A stretch of 64,000 nt of DNA from Streptomyces hilarionis (GCF_024539675.1 NZ_JAHHIT010000004.1:62001-126000), one strand, 5' to 3'. Positions 35,262 through 43,255 are shown, numbered from the stretch's first letter. Made by a program: numbers and translations. The notes: a model not told the origin generated them from the sequence alone.

Positions 35262-35675
35262 ATGACCACGCAGACCCACCCGATCGACCACGAACTCGTC
35301 CAGGCCGCGGCGCACGTCGCCCGCACCCGCTGCCGGGGCGACAACCACACCATGGCCGCCGCGGCCCGCGCCCGGGACGGCCGGATCGTCACCGCGGTGA
35401 ACGCCTACCACTTCACGGGAGGTCCCTGCGCCGAGCTGGTCCTCGTCGGCGCCGCTGCCGCGCAGGGGATCTACGAACTGGACACGATCGTCGCCGTGGG
35501 CGACCGCGACCGGGGCGTGGTGCCCCCCTGCGGCCGGTGCCGTCAGGTCCTCCTCGACTACTTTCCCGCCGTCAAGGTCATCGTCGGCGACCAGGACGGC
35601 GTCCGCACCGCGCTCATCTCCGAACTGCTGCCCGCGGGTTACGTCTGGGCCGACCACCAGCTCGACGTCGAATAG
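35262..35675 (+). CDS. Blasticidin-S deaminase-like cytidine deaminase
   Basis: A 137-residue zinc-dependent deaminase of the cytidine-deaminase superfamily. Zinc ligands and catalytic glutamate are in CAE (C56, E58) and PCGRC (C90, C93). The stretches VNAYHFTGGPCAELV, RGVVPPCGRCRQVLLD and ELLPAGYVW match, almost word for word, the fungal blasticidin-S deaminase BSD as I remember it, much more closely than housekeeping cytidine deaminases. It may therefore inactivate blasticidin-type or other cytosine nucleoside antibiotics. The ribosome site (GGAGA) is close to the ATG. It sits directly beside the RiPP operon but on the opposite strand, so a functional link is not shown. Confidence 0.87.
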   Translation: MTTQTHPIDHELVQAAAHVARTRCRGDNHTMAAAARARDGRIVTAVNAYHFTGGPCAELVLVGAAAAQGIYELDTIVAVGDRDRGVVPPCGRCRQVLLDYFPAVKVIVGDQDGVRTALISELLPAGYVWADHQLDVE

Positions 35676-35718
35676 CGCCGAGCAGAACCGGGCAGCGCCG
35701 AGTAGGACCGGGCAGCGC
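35675..35718 (+). repeat. 20-bp tandem repeat between the deaminase gene and the RiPP operon
   Basis: Two 20-bp units (35675-35694 and 35695-35714, differing at two positions) and a degenerate third copy follow the deaminase stop, in the convergent gap to the DUF5825 gene. No function is evident. Confidence 0.6.
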
Positions 35719-35755
35719 CGGGAGGATCCGAGAGGGCAGGGGCAGGGGTCGGGGT

Positions 35756-36415
35756 TCACACGGCCATGGCTTCCTGAAGCCAGCGGGAGACCCGGTAGGG
35801 CAGCCACCACGCCAGCTCGCCGACGCGCAGGACGAGGTGCTCGGCCGTGAACTCCTCGAGCACGTCGGCCGGCACGTCGGTGTGGTGGGCGCCCGTGAGC
35901 AGCAGGTCGACGGCTTCGCGGTAGCGGGGTTCCTCGGCGGTGAAGCGACGCAGGTCGCCCCAGCGGCGGTCGCGGATCTGGAGGAAGCCCGGCCCCTGAC
36001 GCCAGACCAGTTTGCACAGGTAGTGCCGGGTCCGCCAGGCGTGCAGCGCCTCCTCGGCGCCGTCGAGACCGGTGACGGTGCGGGGCGGTTGCAGGTGGGA
36101 CAGCACCTTCCACTGGTGGGCGGACTCCCCGGGAGACAGTCGGAGGTCCCAGTCGACGGAGACGGCGCGCGCGGTGAGGTCGCGCACCAGGCACAGCCGC
36201 TCGACGACCCGCCGGTGCGACGCGGGATCGTCGTTGGACAGGTCGACGACGGTGTCCAGTTCGGCATGGCGTACGCCCAGGTCCCACAGCCGGTCGACCT
36301 GCCGGGGCTGCGAGGTCACCGGGAGGGTTCCCAGCGACATGCCCGGCAGGTCACGGGCCTGCGGATCGAGGTCGCGCCACGCTCGGACGGTGACATGCGG
36401 TGCGGTGGCTGTCAT
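35756..36415 (-). CDS. DUF5825-family protein, RiPP-cluster partner
   Basis: A 219-residue soluble protein that I place in DUF5825, a family of unknown function that I associate with RiPP-maturation radical SAM genes. It has no signal peptide and no visible catalytic motif; it is rich in R, W and L, with WDLGVRHAELDTVVDLSNDD and a C-terminal helix-rich half ending in AWWLPYRVSRWLQEA. It may bind the precursor or assist the radical SAM enzyme. It is the last gene of the minus-strand RiPP operon, 93 nt behind the radical SAM stop, with a GAAGGA ribosome site. Confidence 0.75.
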   Translation of the reverse strand: MTATAPHVTVRAWRDLDPQARDLPGMSLGTLPVTSQPRQVDRLWDLGVRHAELDTVVDLSNDDPASHRRVVERLCLVRDLTARAVSVDWDLRLSPGESAHQWKVLSHLQPPRTVTGLDGAEEALHAWRTRHYLCKLVWRQGPGFLQIRDRRWGDLRRFTAEEPRYREAVDLLLTGAHHTDVPADVLEEFTAEHLVLRVGELAWWLPYRVSRWLQEAMAV

Positions 36416-36508
36416 GTGCGGTCCTTCGTCGGGGTCGCGAAGCCGGGCGGCCGTGCGGCCGGAGCCCGGCCGGAGGACGGGGGCGGGGCGGGGGAGGGGA
36501 AGCGGTGC

Positions 36509-38485
36509 TCAGGACGGTACGGGCGCCGGCTCGGCCGTGGCGCCGGCGTCGACGGCGCCGGTGGCTGCGACGGCGGCGTCGGCCTCATCGCGGGTGTGGG
36601 CGTGGCGCATGTAGTCCAGTCGCAGCAGGTCCTGGTTCACGGCGGCGGGGGCGATGTGCACGTACTGGCCCGCGTCCGTGAACACGATGCCGTGCGCGAC
36701 CCACTCCTTCAGCAGCGCCTCCACCTCGTGCGGCGTGCACGGCGCCCCGTCGGCGGAGGCTGCGGCCGAGGTCAGCTTGCGGTGCAGGGCGACGACGGTG
36801 TGCGGCTGGTCCAGGAGGCGGAAGAGCGCGGTCTCCAGCGGGTCGGTGAGTTGCAGGGTCCGCCAGCCGAACGACGGCCTCCTGCTCACCAGCACGATCC
36901 GCTCGCCCAGGTCGGTATGGGTGAGGCGGGCGTCGGCGTGGTGCTTCTTCCAGGCGGCGATGCCGTCGTTGAGGAGGGTCACCGTGGGCTCGGTGATACC
37001 GCGCTCCGGCGCCTGGAACACGTAGGCCAGGTCGTGCAGTTCCGACTCGGGCAGGTCGTAGGTGAACAGGTAGTGCTCCTCCGGCCGTAGTCCGGTGAAG
37101 CCCAGTTCGGGGCGTTTGAAGTACGGGCTGAAGCGTTCGATGGCGATGCGGGCGGACAGGTCGACCGGCGGGTTGAGGTGTTCCAGGGCCGGGAGTTGCC
37201 GGATGACGGGTTCGTAGTCCTCCGCGGTCTCGCCGGGAAAGCCGTGCAGGTAGTTCCACGACACCGACAGCCCGGTCTCCGCCGCGTCGCGCAGCATGCG
37301 CACGTTCTGGCAGCCGCTGACCCCCTTGTCCATCAGGTCGAGCACCCGGCTGTTGAGGCTCTCGATGCCCGGCTGGACGTAGATGAGCCCGGCGTCGGCC
37401 AGGACCTGGAGCTGGGGGCGCCGCATGTTCGCCTTGATCTCGATGTGCATGCGCAGGTCGTAGCCGCTGTCGATGATGCGGGGCAGCACGGTGGACAGGT
37501 AGCGCATGTCGAGGATGTTGTCGACGACGTACATGTCCAGCACGCGGTGCCGCTCCGCCAGGTCCATGATCTCCTGGTAGAACACGTCCGGGCTCTTGCT
37601 GCGGAACTGCATGAAGGAGCCGTTCAGGCCGCAGAAGGTGCAGTGGTGCTTCTCGCCCCACCAGCAGCCGCGCGCGCCCTCGACGACCAGCTTCGGCTCC
37701 ACCCAGTTGCGCGCCACGGACGCCGCGAGACGTTCGAAGTAGCCGCTGTAGTCGGGCGGCAGGATCGCCGCGGGGGGCAACGGCCCGGTGGGCATGGGGT
37801 TGGCGGTGTGCTCCGACCGGGACGTGCGGTGACACAGGCCCGGGATCGAGGCCGCGGCGGCCGGGTCGTCGTCGCGCAGGGCGTTCAGCAGCCGGGGGAA
37901 GGCGTCCTCGCCCTCGCCGCGCACCACGTAGTCCACGAACGGGAAGTTGCGGTGGACGGCGGCGCCCTGCTCGGCGTCGCAGTTGGCCCCGCCCATGACG
38001 GTGACGACGTGCGGGGCGAGGTGCTTGATCCGGCGGGCCGCGGCCAGGGCGGCCGTGTTCTGCTGGAAGGTGGAGGTGAACCCGACCACGTCGGGCTCCA
38101 GGTCCACGACGCGCTGGGCGATCTCCGCGACGAACTCCGGCACGACGCGGTGCAGTTCCCGGGTCATGCGCATCCGGGACCGGCGCAGCTTGGGCGTCAT
38201 GGCCTCGACGAACTCCGAGTCCCGCCACTCCGGGTCGTCGTAGAGCGCCGAGGAGAACACCCAGTCCCCGCAGCCGAGGAAGTAGGAGGACAGGGCGTAG
38301 TAGTCGTAGTCCTCGGCCGTGAACTCGGTGCGACCGGTGATCCAGTCGGTGAACTCCAGATTGGCGTGCAGCACCTCGCACGTGGCGTCCGGGACGTGTT
38401 CGTCGACGCTGCGTTTCAGGATGCCGAGCGCCAGTGAGGGCAGGTCCATCGGGGACCAGGGCATGTTGACGAGAAGAACGCGCAC
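36509..38485 (-). CDS. Cobalamin-binding radical SAM RiPP-maturation enzyme
   Basis: A 658-residue radical SAM protein of the ribosomal-peptide-maturation family 1 (the B12-dependent C-methyltransferase type). An N-terminal cobalamin-binding Rossmann region (about 1-200) contains VVGFTSTFQQN and VTVMGGANCDAEQG. The 4Fe-4S motif is GARGCWWGEKHHCTFCGLNG with C274, C282 and C285 (C-x7-C-x2-C), the spacing particular to this family. The TIM-barrel and a C-terminal region follow; the final 100 residues are winged-helix-like (PHTVVALHRKLTS, EVEALLKEWVAHGIVF). Expected reaction: methylation of unactivated carbons in the 40-residue peptide encoded just upstream. The GTG start has GAGGAG 6 nt upstream. 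It is co-directional with all five genes of the operon. Confidence 0.9.
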   Translation of the reverse strand: MRVLLVNMPWSPMDLPSLALGILKRSVDEHVPDATCEVLHANLEFTDWITGRTEFTAEDYDYYALSSYFLGCGDWVFSSALYDDPEWRDSEFVEAMTPKLRRSRMRMTRELHRVVPEFVAEIAQRVVDLEPDVVGFTSTFQQNTAALAAARRIKHLAPHVVTVMGGANCDAEQGAAVHRNFPFVDYVVRGEGEDAFPRLLNALRDDDPAAAASIPGLCHRTSRSEHTANPMPTGPLPPAAILPPDYSGYFERLAASVARNWVEPKLVVEGARGCWWGEKHHCTFCGLNGSFMQFRSKSPDVFYQEIMDLAERHRVLDMYVVDNILDMRYLSTVLPRIIDSGYDLRMHIEIKANMRRPQLQVLADAGLIYVQPGIESLNSRVLDLMDKGVSGCQNVRMLRDAAETGLSVSWNYLHGFPGETAEDYEPVIRQLPALEHLNPPVDLSARIAIERFSPYFKRPELGFTGLRPEEHYLFTYDLPESELHDLAYVFQAPERGITEPTVTLLNDGIAAWKKHHADARLTHTDLGERIVLVSRRPSFGWRTLQLTDPLETALFRLLDQPHTVVALHRKLTSAAASADGAPCTPHEVEALLKEWVAHGIVFTDAGQYVHIAPAAVNQDLLRLDYMRHAHTRDEADAAVAATGAVDAGATAEPAPVPS

Positions 38486-38575
38486 GGTGGGCTCCTCGGA
38501 GCGCGGGCGGCTGGCGGGACGGGAGGCGGGACGGGCGCCGGGGAATCACGGGACGCGCGAAGCGCCCGGCGGGGA

Positions 38576-38616
38576 GCCCGGCCGGCCCGGCCCGGGTCGG
38601 ACCGGGCCGGCCGGGC
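38576..38616 (-). terminator. Strong attenuator-like hairpin behind the precursor gene
   Basis: A perfect 15-bp GC stem (GCCCGGCCGGCCCGG and its complement) with an 11-nt loop begins 6 nt after the precursor stop and ends 91 nt before the radical SAM start. No U-tract follows. Such intercistronic hairpins behind RiPP precursor genes protect the short upstream mRNA and let only part of the polymerase pass, giving more peptide than enzyme. Confidence 0.75.
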
Positions 38617-38622
38617 CGTGGG

Positions 38623-38745
38623 TCACTCCTCGTCGTCGCTCTCGGCGGCGTTGCGGAACGGGATCGTGATGGTGATGCCGATGCCCGGCTTCCGGTTCTC
38701 CTCGTCGCCCTCGAGCGGGTCGTTGTGGATGATGTCCTTCTGCAT
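38623..38745 (-). CDS. Putative RiPP precursor peptide, 40 residues
   Basis: The peptide opens MQKDIIHNDP, runs through an acidic leader-like part (LEGDEENRKP), then GIGITITIPF, and closes RNAAESDDEE. It is preceded by a strong ribosome site, GAAGGAGGA, 6 nt before the ATG, better than those of its neighbours. It lies between the S9 peptidase and the radical SAM gene. The alternating beta-branched core candidate (I22, I24, T25, I26, T27, I28 and neighbours) is a plausible target for radical C-methylation. It contains no Cys, Ser only once near the end, so lanthionine or heterocycle chemistry is unlikely. I do not recognise the peptide from any described class. Confidence 0.8.
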   Translation of the reverse strand: MQKDIIHNDPLEGDEENRKPGIGITITIPFRNAAESDDEE

Positions 38746-38803
38746 GGTCGTCCTCCTTCTCGGGTTCATGGCGTGTTCTTCGGGCGGGTGGTGCTGTGCA
38801 CGA

Positions 38804-38836
38804 CCCGGTCCCGCTGTGTGCATCAGCGGGACCGGG
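38804..38836 (-). terminator. Hairpin over the peptidase stop, before the precursor gene
   Basis: CCCGGTCCCGCTG and its exact complement form a 13-bp stem with a 7-nt loop. It covers the stop codon of the S9 peptidase gene and lies about 60 nt upstream of the precursor ATG. It could be a partial terminator or an RNA-processing site that separates the transporter/peptidase message from the precursor message. Confidence 0.6.
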
Positions 38837-40730
38837 GTCCTCCGGACGGTGCCGGAGGACGCGAGGGGGCGTCCGCCACCGGTGGGGGCAGACGCGAGTG
38901 CAGGAAGGTCAGGGAGCGGCGCAGCACCGCGACGTGCGCGGCGCCGTCGTAGCCGTCGTGTCCGGTGTCGAGCCACAGCTCCTCGTGCGCCACGCCCGCG
39001 GCGGTCAGCGCGGCGGCGTAGCTGCGGATCTGCTCGGGCGGGCACTTCACGTCCCGCTCCGCGCCGACGAGCAGCAGCGGCGCCCGGACCTGCGCCGCGA
39101 AGGTGAGCGGGGAGCTGCGGGAGTACCGGTCCGGCACCTCTTCCGGCGTGCCCCCGAACCAGCGGACGTCCAGGGCGCGCAGGGCCGGCGTGGTCAGCCG
39201 GTGGGCGCTCACCCAGTCGGCGACGGGCTTCACCGCGATGCCCGCCTGCCAGGTCCGCGGGCGGGCGCCGAGCGCCAGGAGCACCAGGTACGCCCCCCAG
39301 GACACCCCCCACAGGGCGGTCGCCCGGTCGTCGGCGAGTCCGCGGCGGACGAGGTCGGCGCGCACGGCGGCCAGGTCGTCCACCTGGGCGTGGCCGACGT
39401 CCGTGCCGAACGCCCGCCGCCAGCGGGGGCCGTAGCCGGTCGAGCCGCGGTAGTTGACCCGCGCCACGGCGTATCCGGAGGCCACGAGCGAGTGCACGGT
39501 GGCGTCGTAGGCGTCCCGGTCGTGGTCCGCGGGTCCGCCGTGCACCAGGAACACGGTCGGCGGCGCGGCGCCGTCGGCAATCCGACCGGCGCCGGGACCG
39601 TCTCCGTTCGCCGCCTCTTCGGGCAGGCTGAGGAGGGTGTGGACGCGGCCGTGGGGCGTGGGGGTCCACAGCTCGGTGTGGTGACCGGGCACGTGGGGCA
39701 GGGGACCGGGCGCCGGGAGCGCGATCTCGTCGGTCGAGCGCAGCACGGGCGGGTGGGCGGTGTCGGTCCACAGGTAGTGCAGCCCCCCGCCGGGCCGCGC
39801 GGCCGCGTCGAGCAGGGTGCCCGCGGGGGTGGGGACGACGCGGCGGGTGCGGTCGGGCAGGGACACCCGGTGCAGCAGCGACCGGCCGTGGCGCTCCTGC
39901 CGTACGAGCACTTCATCGGTGTCGGGGTACCAGGACGCGGTGATCTCCGTGTCGAACCGGCACCAGGAGTGGGTGACCAGACCGCGGTGCGCCGTCCACG
40001 TCGCCAGCTCGTAGCCGTCCCGCAGTTCGTGCACCAGCAGCAGTTCCCGGCGGCCCGGCCGCGGCGAGAAGCCCCGGCACCAGAACCGGCCGCCGGTTCC
40101 CGTGCGGGCGTCGGGCTCTTCGTGGTCCTCGCGGGCGTCGGGCGCTTCGTGGTCGTCGGAGCCGTCGCCGAGGCCGTCCGGGCCGGGCAGGGTGGCGAGC
40201 ACCCGACCCGAGGCCGCCACGACGACGACGCTCGCGTCGCCGTCGGACACCGTGGCGAGGGCGAGGAGATCGCCCTCCGGTGTGATGCCCCCCAGCCGGG
40301 CCTGCCCGGCCGTGCGGAGCACCTCGCGCGGTGTCCGGCCACGCCGTCCCACCAGCAGACTCGTGCCCCCGTGCCGGGGCGCGAGCGCCGCGGCGACCGT
40401 TCCGTCGGCCGTCACCGCGAGCCCCCTGGGCGATCCCGCGGGCGCTCCCGGCAGACCGGGCAGTCGCCAGCCGCCGTCGAACGGCTCGAACCACCAGCGC
40501 CCGCGGCCGTCGGCGTCCTCGTCGAACCACCACACGTACGCGTCGGCGTCGACGGCGTGGTGCACGGTGCCCTCGGGGCGGTCGGTGACCTGGCGCACGC
40601 TGCGGCTGGCCGCGTCCCACGTGAAGACCTCGCAGCGGCCGCCGGCGTCAGCCGTCAGCACCATGCGCCGGGCGTCGCTCGGGCACACTTCCGGCAGCGA
40701 GCCGACGAAGACCCTGAAGGCGTCACTCAT
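38823..40730 (-). CDS. S9 prolyl-oligopeptidase-family peptidase of the RiPP operon
   Basis: A 635-residue serine peptidase of family S9. The N-terminal part (about 1-370) is a seven-bladed beta-propeller-like domain, and the C-terminal alpha/beta-hydrolase domain carries S477 in GVSWG, D560 in GAERD and H591 in DTGHDGYD. There is no signal peptide, so it acts in the cytoplasm. S9 enzymes accept short peptides, so it may remove the leader, trim the modified core, or destroy the product as self-protection. It overlaps the exporter gene by 8 nt and precedes the precursor gene by 77 nt. Confidence 0.9.
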   Translation of the reverse strand: MSDAFRVFVGSLPEVCPSDARRMVLTADAGGRCEVFTWDAASRSVRQVTDRPEGTVHHAVDADAYVWWFDEDADGRGRWWFEPFDGGWRLPGLPGAPAGSPRGLAVTADGTVAAALAPRHGGTSLLVGRRGRTPREVLRTAGQARLGGITPEGDLLALATVSDGDASVVVVAASGRVLATLPGPDGLGDGSDDHEAPDAREDHEEPDARTGTGGRFWCRGFSPRPGRRELLLVHELRDGYELATWTAHRGLVTHSWCRFDTEITASWYPDTDEVLVRQERHGRSLLHRVSLPDRTRRVVPTPAGTLLDAAARPGGGLHYLWTDTAHPPVLRSTDEIALPAPGPLPHVPGHHTELWTPTPHGRVHTLLSLPEEAANGDGPGAGRIADGAAPPTVFLVHGGPADHDRDAYDATVHSLVASGYAVARVNYRGSTGYGPRWRRAFGTDVGHAQVDDLAAVRADLVRRGLADDRATALWGVSWGAYLVLLALGARPRTWQAGIAVKPVADWVSAHRLTTPALRALDVRWFGGTPEEVPDRYSRSSPLTFAAQVRAPLLLVGAERDVKCPPEQIRSYAAALTAAGVAHEELWLDTGHDGYDGAAHVAVLRRSLTFLHSRLPPPVADAPSRPPAPSGGPRSR

Positions 40731-42132
40731 GCCCGTCTCCCGTTCCGGCGGCGGACCCGGCTCGCGAGCGCAGCAGCCCCGGAGCCCTCACCTGCGTGTA
40801 CACGGCCAGCGCACCGAACAGGACGGTGCACAGCAACACCGGCGTGCGGAGCGTGCCCACGGTGACCATGAGCGCGGCGAGGGCCGGGGCGCCCGCCGCG
40901 GCCAGCGCGGACACCGAGCCGACCACACCCGCCGCCCGTGACTGGAGGTCCACCGGCGTGCTCGCGATGGCGACGCTGGACAGGACGACCGTGACCAGCG
41001 GCACCAGCAGGGAGATCCCGGCGAACGCCACTCCCCAGCCGATCGCGTCGTCCGCCCACACCAGGGAGCCGCACGGCACGGGCAGCAGCCAGGCGGACAG
41101 GGTCAGCAGCCGTCCCGCACCGACCCGGCGTACCGCGGGCGCCGCGATCAGCGCTCCCAGGAGTCCGGCGGCCCCGGACGCGGCGAGCACGCCGCCGACG
41201 GCGGCTCCGTGGCCGTGGCCTTCGGAGCCCAGCCGGAACAGCGCGGTGTAGAACAGCAGCGTCAGGGTGCCCCCGGCGGTCGACGTCCAGATCAGGACGA
41301 GCCGTAGGACGGGCGAGCGGCCCACCGTCACCACGCCCGCCGTCACTGCGGCTTTCCACGCGGTCCACGCCTCGCGCCCACGAGGACCCCGATCGGCCGA
41401 AGCGCCGGGCGCGCGGGCGGGTGAGTCCCGCTCGGGCAGCGGTGTGTCGAGGGGGGTGCGGATCGACCGGACGCCGAGCGCGGCCGCCGCGTACGAGAGA
41501 GCGTCGGCCAGGAACGGCAGGGGCCGGGCGAGCTGGAAGAGGACCCCGCCGAGCACCGGACCCGCGACGAGGGCGATCTGGTCGCCCACCTGCATCCCGG
41601 CCGCCGCCCGCGGCAGTTCGTCGGCCGGGGCCAGGTGGACGAGGGCTCCGCGCGACGCGGCTTCGTGGACCACCGCGCACAGCCGCTCGGCCAGCGCCAG
41701 CGCCAGCACGACCCATAACGCGGGCCGGCCCAGGCAGGTCAGGGCCAGCACCCCCGTGCACAGGGCCGCGAGCGCCGCCGACCCCGTCATGAGACGCCGC
41801 CGCCGTCCCCGGTCGGCCGGCACCGCGACGATCGGCCCGAGGACGACGCCGCTCAGCGCCGTGGCGGTGGCCAGCGAACCAGCCGTGCCCGGGCTGTGGC
41901 CGAGTTCCAGCAGCAGCAGGGGCAGGACGAGTCCGGAGGCCTGGCTGCCGAGACCGTCGACGGCGTTCACCCACCACAGGGTCCTGAGGTCGCGAGGGGC
42001 CCGAGCGGGCGCAACGGTCCCCGGTCTCAGCCGGCGCGCGCGGTGCGACGGCTCGGCGGCGGGGTCCGCGGCACACGGTGGTACGGGACGGTCCGAAGAC
42101 CGGCGAACCGGCGACCCGTCGACGTTCCCCAC
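40723..42132 (-). CDS. MFS transporter, probable exporter of the RiPP
   Basis: A 469-residue (from GTG 42132) major-facilitator transporter with twelve hydrophobic helices in two halves separated by a charged loop around PLPERDSPARAPGASADRG. The motif VPADRGRRRRLMTG corresponds to the conserved loop 2-3 of MFS (motif A). It resembles drug-exporter-type MFS of the DHA3/MacB-independent kind. It is the first gene of the RiPP operon and overlaps the peptidase gene by 8 nt. The start is uncertain because the N-terminus has no good ribosome site; the first helix begins near residue 50 after a basic stretch. Export of the mature peptide is the likely job. Confidence 0.85.
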   Translation of the reverse strand: MGNVDGSPVRRSSDRPVPPCAADPAAEPSHRARRLRPGTVAPARAPRDLRTLWWVNAVDGLGSQASGLVLPLLLLELGHSPGTAGSLATATALSGVVLGPIVAVPADRGRRRRLMTGSAALAALCTGVLALTCLGRPALWVVLALALAERLCAVVHEAASRGALVHLAPADELPRAAAGMQVGDQIALVAGPVLGGVLFQLARPLPFLADALSYAAAALGVRSIRTPLDTPLPERDSPARAPGASADRGPRGREAWTAWKAAVTAGVVTVGRSPVLRLVLIWTSTAGGTLTLLFYTALFRLGSEGHGHGAAVGGVLAASGAAGLLGALIAAPAVRRVGAGRLLTLSAWLLPVPCGSLVWADDAIGWGVAFAGISLLVPLVTVVLSSVAIASTPVDLQSRAAGVVGSVSALAAAGAPALAALMVTVGTLRTPVLLCTVLFGALAVYTQVRAPGLLRSRAGSAAGTGDGHE

Positions 42133-42224
42133 CCCCCGTACGCCTGGGGGCCCATGCCGCAGGGCGCGGCCGGTCCCCGTGTGCCGTGCGTAGAAAACGT
42201 GCGCGAATCGTGAAAACGAGCGGG

Positions 42225-42254
42225 AGCCTAGCCAGCGTGCGACTCCGGCGACAA
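42225..42254 (-). promoter_or_regulatory. Promoter of the RiPP operon
   Basis: On the minus strand TTGTCG and TAGGCT are 18 nt apart. The predicted start near 42218 gives an 86-nt leader before the exporter GTG. No other promoter-like sequence is evident between the exporter and the precursor, apart from possible internal ones in the gaps. Confidence 0.5.
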
Positions 42255-42803
42255 GTACCGAACAGTGCGCCATCTCCGTCCAATAAGCCGATATGGCCGA
42301 GGATCGACTGGCCGACGTGATCCGTCCGTGGGCCCATGGCGGGCGCGCGGGACCCGGGGGGATCCGCGGCGGCTGCTCCCGGTGCGGCGCGTTTCGCTTC
42401 ACAGGCGCACAGGGGCGCGGGCGCCGTGCATGCCTGCGCTCGCGGCGGGAGGGCGGTTTCCGCGGCGCGGCACGCATCGGCCTTCGGCAGTCCGGATGTA
42501 GCGGGTCCGGCCCGAGGCGCACCGTCCGAGCAACGATTGCGCAGCCGAACTCCCCGGCATGGAAGGGGCGGTGATGGGCCATCAGCCGCGTCGTGCCGAG
42601 TCCGTCGCGCCTCGCGTCGGCGCTTTCGCGCCCGCGCCGACGACGGGAGGCATTGGCCGACAATCCACCTTGGGGGGCGATGGATCTCGGCCAGAAACGC
42701 GAGGCGCGGCCGGGCTCACGGGTCGGCGGTGGCTTTCCCGGCGCGTCACGGCCCTGTGCGGGGTCCGGCGTCGACGCGCCGGGCCCCGCGGCCGAGGCGG
42801 AGG
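42255..42803. other. Intergenic stretch of about 550 bp, lower coding signal
   Basis: No gene is supported between the RiPP promoter and the tautomerase gene. Several frames stay open on the plus strand, but none has a ribosome site or a recognisable domain and the third-position bias is weak. The G+C content is a little lower than in the surrounding genes. It could hold a lost gene or long regulatory leader. Confidence 0.5.
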
Positions 42804-43013
42804 TCAGGCGTCGCCGTTGAGCACGGCCGCCGTCAGGACGGCGCCGCCGAAGCCCCACCCGCCGTCGGCGACCTCCTCGACCAGCACGACGGTGTGGGGG
42901 CGGGCCCGCTCACCGTAGATCTCCGCATACAGGTCGGTGGTGCGCTCGACGATCTTCTTCTTGTCCTCGGCGCTGACGGTGCCCGCGGGAACCTTGAAGT
43001 TGGCGAAAGGCAT
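42804..43013 (-). CDS. 4-oxalocrotonate tautomerase-family protein
   Basis: A 69-residue small tautomerase-superfamily protein. After removal of Met the catalytic proline is P1 (MPFANFKVP). The second half, VSAEDKKKIVERTTDLYAEIYGERARPHTVVLVEEV, is the typical helix-strand unit, and WGFGG precedes the C-terminal strand. Such proteins form hexamers and tautomerise or dehalogenate small acids. Substrate unknown. It is divergent from padR. Confidence 0.87.
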   Translation of the reverse strand: MPFANFKVPAGTVSAEDKKKIVERTTDLYAEIYGERARPHTVVLVEEVADGGWGFGGAVLTAAVLNGDA

Positions 43014-43145
43014 GGGTGTCTCTCCTGGGAGCGAGGTCGGGAGGGTGCGCGAGCGAGTGCGCGTGCGCGTCGGTCGCGCTCACCACGATGCGCGACGCCG
43101 CCCGACGGAGCCAGGGGATGCGATCCCCTGCGTCGGCGGCCCGGG

Positions 43146-43186
43146 GCGGCCCGACGGCCCGACGGCCCGGCGGCCCGGCGGCCCGG
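43146..43186 (+). repeat. 9-bp tandem repeat GGCCCGACG / GGCCCGGCG
   Basis: About four and a half copies of a 9-bp unit, in the gap between the tautomerase and padR genes. The variants differ at one position. Low-complexity sequence with no further meaning visible. Confidence 0.7.
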
Positions 43187-43219
43187 TGTTCCGATGGACG
43201 CGGGAACAGCAGACGGGTT

Positions 43220-43248
43220 TTGCATCTGCTTGTCGGACCAGGTAGCTT
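43220..43248 (+). promoter_or_regulatory. Promoter of the padR gene, leaderless type
   Basis: TTGCAT (43220-43225) and TAGCTT (43243-43248) are 17 nt apart, and the ATG lies 7 nt after the -10 element at 43256. TTGCATC is repeated at 43248-43254, so a PadR dimer might bind across the start and self-repress. Confidence 0.6.
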
Positions 43249-43255
43249 GCATCGC

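Noticed and set aside
42559..42918. Plus-strand frame in the gap before the tautomerase gene
   Set aside because: No ribosome site of quality, no domain, and its 3' part overlaps the tautomerase gene on the other strand.
43146..43186. Nine-bp repeats before padR as a possible operator array
   Set aside because: Low-complexity GGCCCG sequence without dyad symmetry, located upstream of a well-formed promoter.
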